Below are positions 56,983 through 64,000 of a DNA stretch of 64,000 nucleotides, one piece after another. The first letter of the stretch is position 1; every line of letters begins with the position of its first letter. The DNA lies in the NCBI RefSeq assembly GCF_016545825.1, contig NC_052621.1, positions 4,426,199 to 4,490,198 on the forward strand, in the 5' to 3' direction. The DNA comes from Eucalyptus grandis. Taxonomy: Eukaryota; Streptophyta; Magnoliopsida; Myrtales; Myrtaceae. Made by a program: the position numbers and the translations under genes. The notes beneath the pieces are model-generated. The model was not told where the DNA came from, did no database searches, and saw only the letters and a program-made list of their open reading frames with translations.

Positions 56983-59379
56983 ATGGCTAAGGCAATGGCA
57001 AGCTTGGGCACGTTCTCGTTAGTCCTCTTGCTAGCTCTAGCAATGGCTGGGGCGGCTCCAGGGCCCAAGCAAGTGAAGTGCAAAGACAAGAACTACCCAC
57101 TTTGTTACCATGTGCAGCTCCATTGCCCTGCTGCTTGTCTCAGGACTTGTGAGGTGGATTGTGCTTCCTGCCAACCAGTTTGCACCAGCAGCAACATCAA
57201 CAACAACAGCAGCAGCACCAATAATAACAACAATAACAACGGCAGCAACAATGCCAACAACAACAACGGCAATAGTAGCAGCAGCAGCAACAACAACAAC
57301 AACAACAATAACAGCAACAGTAGCAGTAGCAGCAGCAACAACAACAACAACAACAACAACAACGGCAGCAGCAGCAGCAGCAACAATAACAACAATAACA
57401 ACAGCAGCAACAGTAGCAGCAGCAACAATAACAACAACAACGGCAGCAGCATCAGTAACAACAATAACAACAACAACATCAATAACGGCAATGGCAACGT
57501 CAACAACAACAACAACAATGGCAATGGCAACGCCAACAACAACAACAACAATGGCAATGGCAACGCCAACAACAACAACAACAACGGCAACAGCAATGCC
57601 AACAACAACAACAACAACGGCAACGGCAATGTCAACAACAACAACAATGGTGGTAACAACAACAACAACACCAACGGCAGCAATGGCAACAACAATGGCA
57701 ATGGGAATGTGAACAACAACAACAACAATGGGAACGGTAATGTGAACAACAACAACAACAATGGGAACGGGAACGTGAACAACAACAACAACAATGGAAA
57801 CAACAATCAGAACAACAACAACAACAATGGCAACAACAACCAAAACAGCAATGGCAACAACGGCAACAACAACCAGAACAGCAATGGCAACAATGGCAAC
57901 AACAACCAGAACAACAACAATAATGGCAACAATGACACCCCGACGAACCCCCCACCACCAGCCATGCCTCCTCCGCCGCCTACCAGCGGTGGTTCCACCC
58001 CTCCTAATGCCCCACCAACCAACATGCCTCCTCCGAGCAGCGGTTCCAACACACCTCCTCCTACTTGGTATCCTCCTCCGCCTCCACCGAGCGAAGTACA
58101 AGGAGTGAAGAGAGTGAGGTGCAAGGATAGAAATTACCCTCAATGCTATGTGTTGGAGCAAAGCTGCCCCAGTGCTTGTCCATCTACCTGTGAGGTTGAT
58201 TGTGTTACTTGCAAGCCAGTTTGCAGTAAGTCGTCACTATATCCACTTTTCTCATCCATATTTTTTGAATTTTTGTTTGTTTTAAGCTTGCATTCAAATA
58301 GCACATTGTTGTCTTCATTCACTGTACATAGACTTGCATGAGCATGATTCTTCAAAGCTGTTATCTAGCTCTACATAAATTTAGTGAATTCTTAAGAATT
58401 AATGTCCTGAAAATGGGACAGGATGATTGCTTCAATTGATTAGATTAGGAACATGCAGATAGACACTTATGAGACTTTGATTAGTCACTCTGGTACGTAT
58501 TCATCCCCAGACCAGATCATGGCACACACGAGGATCTCAATCGGAATTACTATGACTAGTTTCTCCAAGGATGCTAAAAATTTCTATGGTCAAATGTGAG
58601 CAGGCTGCGACTATCCTGGCGCGGTGTGCCAGGACCCACGCTTCATCGGCGGCGATGGCATCACCTTCTACTTCCATGGCAAGAAGAACCGCGATTTCTG
58701 CCTTGTCTCCGATTCCAACCTCCACATCAACGCGCACTTCATCGGCCGCCGAAGTGTCAACATGGGCCGCGACTTCACCTGGGTCCAGTCCATTGGTATC
58801 CTCTTTGGCTCCCACAACCTCTTCGTCGGCGCCCTCAAGACCTCAGCTTGGGACGACGCCATCGACCGCCTCTCCCTTTACCTTGACGGCACCCCCATCA
58901 CCCTCCCTCAACACGAGGGTGCCCTGTGGCACTCCGAGACCACCCCACGCATCTCATTCACAAGGTACCGCGACACTAATGCTATTGAAATCGAAGTGGA
59001 GAAGAACTTCAAGATCAAGGCCATGGTTGTCCCAATAACCCGGAAGGATTCATCCATCCACAACTATGGAATAACCGATGAAGATTGCTTCGCTCACTTG
59101 GACGTGAGCTTCAAGTTCTACGCATTGAGTGGCGACGTGAGTGGCGTCTTGGGGCAGACCTATGCGAGGAACTACGTGAGCAGGGCCAAGATGGGCGTGG
59201 CGATGCCGGTGCTGGGAGGCGAGAGGGAGTTCGCATCGTCAGGCCTTTTCACGACCGACTGTGCAGCATCCCGGTTTATTGGCCAGTTGGTGCCGAGGAA
59301 CTCGATTGAGAGTTTTGAGTATGCCGATCTGGAGTGCGCTGGCGGAGTAGAGGGCCGTGGGGTTGTCTGCAAGAGATAA
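56983..59379 (+). CDS. Secreted root-cap/LEA-related protein with Asn-rich insert
   Basis: Two exons (56983-58225, 58604-59379; donor A/GTAAGT, acceptor GAGCAG/GC) give 672 residues. Residues 1-24 are a signal peptide. An eight-Cys segment (KCKDKNYPLCYHVQLHC..CEVDCASCQPVC, about 31-67) is followed by a low-complexity Asn/Ser/Gly tract (about 70-318), then an extensin-like Pro-rich region (about 319-371). A second eight-Cys segment (RCKDRNYPQCYVLEQSC..CEVDCVTCKPVC) leads into a root-cap domain with DPRFIGGDGITFYFHGKK and NAHFIGRRSVNMGRDFTW. Family members are extracellular, expressed in root cap or seed, and of unknown biochemistry. The duplicated Cys module with a large repeat insert between copies is the unusual part. 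Confidence 0.9.
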
Positions 59380-59545
59380 CTATGCTTAAAATCACTCCTT
59401 GATGTCTCAGTCTCATTCTTGTGCAAAGTTATAAGCACCTTCTGTTGTTAAGTTGATACAATAAGGTCCAGAGTCACGAAATATGGTGGGGTGAATTATG
59501 CCGTCTCTGGCCGGCTTCCATTCTAAGTATCTGTTCATTTCTTTT

Positions 59546-59551
59546 AATAAA
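59546..59551 (+). terminator. Poly(A) signal of the root-cap gene
   Basis: AATAAA lies 167 bp past the stop codon, followed by TG/TTGT-rich sequence, a typical plant 3' end. Confidence 0.5.
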
Positions 59552-59787
59552 GCTCTTTGCGACAAGTGAACAATTGTGTATTTTGTGTTATCTATTCTTG
59601 GCATGAAGAGTATAAACCACATATCCAATATATTTCCACTTAATTGGATACACCATCTTCCGCAGGCGGTTCACAATTCACACAGCAATATAGCGTAGTC
59701 AAAGTGGGGCTAGTTAGTGACCTTTATATACAAAGTGTTAATTAGCATCCTTATTTAAGGGTATACCCAAAAAAGTCTCTCCTCATT

Positions 59788-60150
59788 ATGTCGAGGCGAC
59801 CGATCTCTCTTCAATCACCACCGACAATCCCACTCAATGGTGGCGGTGAGCCTTGGCACGAACTGGGGCCTGCGATGACCATTTGCGAGATGGACATCAA
59901 AATGGCAGACCAGAGCCAGTGCAACGCTTTTCATCTCCACCAAGGCATCTCCTTGCCTAGGCAGACCCGAACCCGGCCTGGAACACTGGGTACTTGTACA
60001 GGCTCTCAGGTGAGAAGACCCCATCCCTTGTCGGCCACCACCTGGGCCTGAACTCAAGGTAGTCCGGGGCCCAAACTGCTCCATCCAGCCCATGGCATAG
60101 GGGTGGTACATGACCTTCTGTTGGGAAAATCCCTCATGATGTCTAGAACA
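59788..60150 (-). pseudogene. Cytochrome P450 (CYP94-like) C-terminal fragment
   Basis: The minus strand reads YHPYAMGWMEQFGP, then DYLEFRP, GVFSPESLYKYPVFQAG, VCLGKE and LVEMKSVALALV. This is the last part of a P450, from the region before the PERF motif to the haem-binding FxxGxRxCxG loop and L-helix. Frame changes are needed to connect these pieces, including one inside the haem loop, and the rest of the gene is absent. The order and wording resemble the CYP94/CYP86 fatty-acid hydroxylase clan; the subfamily is inference. Confidence 0.8.
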
Positions 60151-60596
60151 TGATAAAATAATCAAAGGCCACTGACTTGTTTAATAGTTGTGTAATTAAT
60201 TGAAAGATGCATAAGACGATATACGGATAATGTCCTAGCAGGATCTACAAAAGATGAGTACACTATTCTAGTAATGGTGAATGAGGCATTGCATATAGGT
60301 GTCTATGAGCTGGATGTACCTGAATAGAAGGTAAAAAAGCCTACAAGGGGGAGTTCAGCAAAGCTTGGAGCTACCATGAATAGGTGGACAGTGAGGTAGA
60401 GTAACCAAATACCAATATGCTTGGAAGGACCAAAAGATAGAAGCTAGATTGAAGTTGAGTATGAGCATAAAGGTTGAGATAACCAGAGAACCTGATAAAA
60501 CTAAGAAGCCCGTTACAACAAAATTATAATGTTAGCAGAAGCCTGCATAAATTAGATATCAGCAGCAGTGTAATGCATGGATATCAACATCGTACT
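60151..60596. other. Intergenic DNA without recognised gene
   Basis: No coding or structural feature recognised. Confidence 0.4.
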
Positions 60597-60705
60597 ACGT
60601 GGATATTAGCAGTGTACTAAGTGGATTTTAGTAGAGTACTGCCAAAGCTGGATATTAACAGTATACTGCAAAAGCTGGATATTGGCAGAATAATGCAAAA
60701 GTTGG
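60597..60705 (+). repeat. Short minisatellite, about 27 bp unit
   Basis: Four or five degenerate units of the form TGGATATTAGCAGTGTACTGCAAAAGC. Confidence 0.65.
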
Positions 60706-60779
60706 AAATATTTCTTATCTAGGTCCCTGTTTAAAGAAGCATTGTAGACTTGCGGTTGGAAATCTTAAAGCACAAGGGC

Positions 60780-61110
60780 TTGGCATGAATCTTTGAGCAA
60801 AAACATTTTCCGGGAAATCTTTTTGTTGAAGAGGCATCGTCACAGTGATCGGCCATGTTGAAGTGGTGAGCCCGACTGTTGGCATCGCGGAGCATGGTGT
60901 CGATGGGTCGATCTCGCCGTCAGTTTGCCACATGCCATTGAGGACCTTGCATATGTCGAGTGAGTCGCCGCCGTTCTTCAGAGCGATCCGCCGACTCTCC
61001 AACTCTCCCTCGCCTGGCCCTAGTAGCACCTAACCATTGAGCTGGAGCCAACCCGGCGCGAGCCGTGGCATGGCTGTCGGTGGGTTTGGTCGAGTTGAGG
61101 GTGGTGAGGT
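60780..61110 (-). pseudogene. Degraded aldo/keto reductase first-exon copy
   Basis: The minus strand retains ELESRRIALKNGGDSLDICKVLNGMWQT, matching the exon at 47786-48125. It then has a deletion across the GGGWGRIDRDD part, which shifts the frame. No other reductase exon follows. It belongs to the duplicated segment. Confidence 0.82.
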
Positions 61111-63051
61111 CGGAGGAGCGCGACCATTGTACTATAGTCTCTACCTATGAAGGTGTCCGCGTGTAAACGGAGGTTGAGGACAAGGCAACGGGCGGTAGAC
61201 GGCAAATGATGGCTATGCCCATAACAATAATTTTTCAAAATTTACCTCATTGTAACGTCATTCTTAAAGTTTTTTTATTCATTCAATATGATACTTGAAC
61301 TATTTTAAAATGTTCAATCTAATCTCTAAATTTTTAATTTGCTCAATCTAGTCTTTTAGTACCATTTGCAAATTTTTATAGTTACACTATCACCTGAATT
61401 ATATTTGTATCTTTTCATTTCAATCTGTTTTCTACATCAACAAAAAAATATTCTAACTTTTATTTATCACCTTTTCAACTCCTTATAATGTCATAATAGT
61501 TTCATTTTAACTATGCCTTAGGGTGCTTTTGTTTTACCAAAATGAATGATTTAAAAAAACATTGTCCTAAAAATAATCGCTTACAAAAATAAACAAATGA
61601 AAAATATTTTCATTGTCCATGAAAACATTTAAATATTAATTGTTGTTGATATTGAAAATAATTTTAATGGACTAATTATTTCAAACAATATAAATGATCA
61701 TTTTAAGGAAGATATTTTTCAAATCATTCATTTTCAACAAAATAAACAAAACCCTAGCCTATGATCTCTATTATAAAAAATTTGAAAAAAAAGAGAGCAT
61801 AAAGTCAATTAAGTTGCATTAGATTGATATTCCTAATATTTTAATGTCCTCATTTACAGATTTAACTAAATTCAATTAAGAAAACACGAAACACAACAAC
61901 ATAAAATGTTTATCTATCTAAAAAGTTAAAACAAGGTTTAGATTAACATAAGTACAACTATCTATGGATAAATTAATATCATTTTTAATATTCTCATGAA
62001 TTTTTTTGGCCAAAATAAAAAGAAATATCAACCCTACGTCAAATCTAAATGAGGTCTATTTTTCCTATTAAAGAGATCATAAGTTCAAATATACATAAAT
62101 GAAACTATTGTAATAATTATAAAGACAAAAAAGTTAGAATGTAATAAAAAATTTAGCATTTTTTTGTCAACTCAGGAAATAGTTTGAAATGAAAAAAAAA
62201 AATTAAAATCTAGGCAATAGTGTAGCTACGCAAACTTGTGAATAATACAAGACATTGATTTTGTTATGGAAAATTAACGGGTTAAATTGAATAAATTGAA
62301 AGTTTATGGACTATATTGAATATTTAAAATCTTTCAAGAGCCACATTGAACATATTAAAAGTCCAAATGTGACATTGCACATCAAACCAAAATCTAGGGG
62401 TTTTTAGTATTTTTTTTTCCTATCATGGGCCACGTAGGAGGCTGAACTGTAATTTGACGATATGTTTAGAAAGTTATAAATTACAAAGTGATTTTACACA
62501 TGATATGATTAACACGTTTGATAATCATCATTATGCACATAGATACAGTGAAATGGGAATTTCAACTTACAGATTTGTGGAAGTTTTGGGATCGATTTGC
62601 AAGCTATATTGCCAGATCGTCGAGGTCAATACGTTTGTTCTCAGGCGTCCGTCCTGGGTTTTTTTTTTTTTTTTGAGCAAAGTCTGACCTGGGTTCGATG
62701 TGCGATCTTTCTCACTTGAATGAGCATCAATTTCAAGGATCGATTCTGTCGTGGACAATTTAGCCATAAGAAGCTTCTGTCCCATCTTCCTCAGTTGATT
62801 CTAAAGTCTTCCATTTCAGCTGCATCGTCATTGGATTGAGGAAGAGTGGTGAAAGATCCTCGGCCAAAACCGGTTCAGCATTTCAGACTAGCTTTTATCT
62901 TATGTGTTGATGGGTCGTGGCAGGTCAAACAATGGACAGTTTCTCGGAAATCAGCAGAACGCGTCGTGCTAGTAATTTCTTGGAAATGGAAAGTCAATTT
63001 TGATTTTAAATTCTCATTCGGCTTCGGAGCACATTGTATGCTTTCATTTAT

Positions 63052-63084
<33 letters not shown>

Positions 63085-63085
<1 letters not shown>

Positions 63086-63355
63086 TGGATCATCGAGCAA
63101 TGGAGATCGACGAACTGCAAGATACAGTGGTTGAAAATGAAGCAGCCGGATCCGTTGTCTAATGGACTAACTTCAACCCCAAGGAACTATGATGAAGCCA
63201 GCCTACGCAAGATCGCACGACGAGACACTAACTTAACGCTTGGCCGGGTTAGGCGGCGACTAGGAGAAAGGGAAAGACGCCACCGAGCCGGGACCTCATC
63301 TTGCACCATCTTTAGGATCTCCACGACTCTTCGCAGATCAATCTGAAGGCCGAAC
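63085..63355 (+). pseudogene. DUF247 5' remnant
   Basis: It starts MDHRAMEIDELQDTVVE like the intact gene at 51657, after the same (GA)n tract. A deletion after codon 25 or so creates an early stop (GSVV then TAA). Later pieces (RVRRRLGERERRHRAGTSSCTIFRI) are recognisable, and homology then jumps to the gene's 3' flank, so most of the domain is missing. Confidence 0.88.
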
Positions 63356-63884
63356 AGCCAGAGATTGTATCCTCTATTTGCATTTTTCCGAGAGCTTGAC
63401 ATACCGAAACTAATCCTCCCATTGGAATTATACATGGATGATCTGTCTTTAACCGGATGGGAAAAGTGGACACAGTTCGATCCTGAAAATTGATTCAGGA
63501 TATTACCTGACCACAACAAAGAGAAAAAGAAAGTTAAGAGTCTGCAAATAGAGAACTTGAAAGGATGGATGGTCTGTTTAAGCATTCCTATTTCTTCTCA
63601 TTATTTTTCACAAAGTTGTAGTAACTGCAACTGATTTTCAAGTCTTGAGTTAACTCTCAAGTTCATCAGAGATCCATCATGGTGTATTATGTGCAAAGAG
63701 GGTCGTCGTAATTGGTAAAGCCCCAAATGGATCCAAAATTTTCGGTCTTGGACCATCCAATTAGTTCAGGCCAAAACCCTAAACAAGTGTTGAAATTGTA
63801 CAAGTGGCTAAACTCATAAGCCCTTCTCTACATTTCTTTGCTTCGCGACAATGTTTCTATTGTGAAATTAAAAATTTAGAAATG

Positions 63885-64000
63885 AAGTGGGTGATTAGCT
63901 TGACGATTTTAACACATTATTAGGAATATGTACATCAACATAAGCAAAACTTTGGAAAATTTGGTCAGGACTTAACTTCGCAAAACAATTTGGCTTGCAA
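63885..64000 (+). pseudogene. RNase H-like fragment, second copy, cut by the window end
   Basis: Nucleotide similarity to 54886 onward (for example CGCAAAACAATTTGGCTT against CGTAAAACAATTTGGCTT). It continues past the last base, so only its start is visible. Confidence 0.6.

Larger units (their letters stand above)
60720..64000. repeat. Degraded duplicate of the 47.5-55 kb segment
   Basis: Homology runs in order: reductase first-exon copy (60780-61110), AT-rich flank, empty sites of two Mutator-like elements (near 61905 and 62120), the DUF247 5' flank (62400-63080), a DUF247 remnant, and then the DUF247 3' flank with the RNase H fragment. It continues past the window end. The internal DUF247 deletion joins a point equivalent to about 51995 to one equivalent to about 54290. 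Confidence 0.85.

Noticed and set aside
57037..58161. Long antisense open frames opposite the Asn-rich tract (up to 374 codons, Val/Ile- or Leu-rich)
   Set aside because: Triplet repeats keep all frames open. These are shadows of the sense repeat with no start context or domain.
1..64000. tRNA and rRNA genes
   Set aside because: None seen by eye. The tRNA-like boxes found belong to SINE-type insertions. A covariance-model scan would be decisive.

Overview
This window is nuclear DNA from a flowering plant. Genes are split by GT-AG introns at conserved plant positions, intergenic DNA is AT-rich, (GA)n microsatellites sit beside several genes, and there are plant-type transposons (PIF/Harbinger, Mutator-like, solo LTR, tRNA-derived SINE). 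The families are histidine phosphotransfer proteins, CYP71-type WD40-cyclophilin, ribosomal P2, a twin CX9C protein, a plastid-type aldo/keto reductase, DUF247 and a root-cap protein. The style fits a woody rosid eudicot (Myrtaceae is a guess only).

Region 1 (1-38 kb) is a layered tandem duplication. The basic unit is a six-exon histidine phosphotransfer (HPt) gene. Two diverged types alternate: type A keeps the phospho-accepting His (copies at 0.3-3.7 kb and 17.3-20.8 kb) and type B has Ser there (10.2-14.0 kb and 30.6-34.5 kb). Each A copy is followed by a 5'-truncated CYP71 copy. The first copy stops at a ~331 bp satellite array; the second continues past a shorter array to the cyclophilin exons but is frameshifted. 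Each B copy faces a ribosomal P2 gene on the minus strand, complete at 36.4-37.7 kb and reduced to one start-less exon at 16.0 kb. The simplest history is HPt A/B divergence, then duplication of an A-B-P2 block, then deletions, insertions and a gene-conversion tract. By reading frame, one A copy (17.3 kb) and one B copy (10.2 kb) are intact; the other two HPt copies are broken.

Region 2 (39-55 kb) holds ordinary genes and transposons. On the minus strand are a 175-residue twin CX9C protein (five introns) and a 387-residue aldo/keto reductase (nine exons) with a second, phase-compatible first exon about 0.5 kb upstream. On the plus strand is a DUF247 gene. Between them lie inverted-repeat transposons with AT-rich arms and GC-rich cores, two with perfect 9 bp target duplications.

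Region 3 (57-64 kb) begins with a two-exon secreted root-cap protein carrying a roughly 250-residue Asn/Ser-rich tract. A cytochrome P450 fragment follows, and then a degraded copy of the 47.5-55 kb segment (aldo/keto reductase first exon, DUF247 5' end, RNase H fragment) that runs off the window. That copy lacks both Mutator-like insertions, so it shows their empty sites.

No rRNA, tRNA, CRISPR or prokaryotic features were recognised. Exons were spliced by eye from frame, conserved protein sequence and splice dinucleotides. Block boundaries are approximate.
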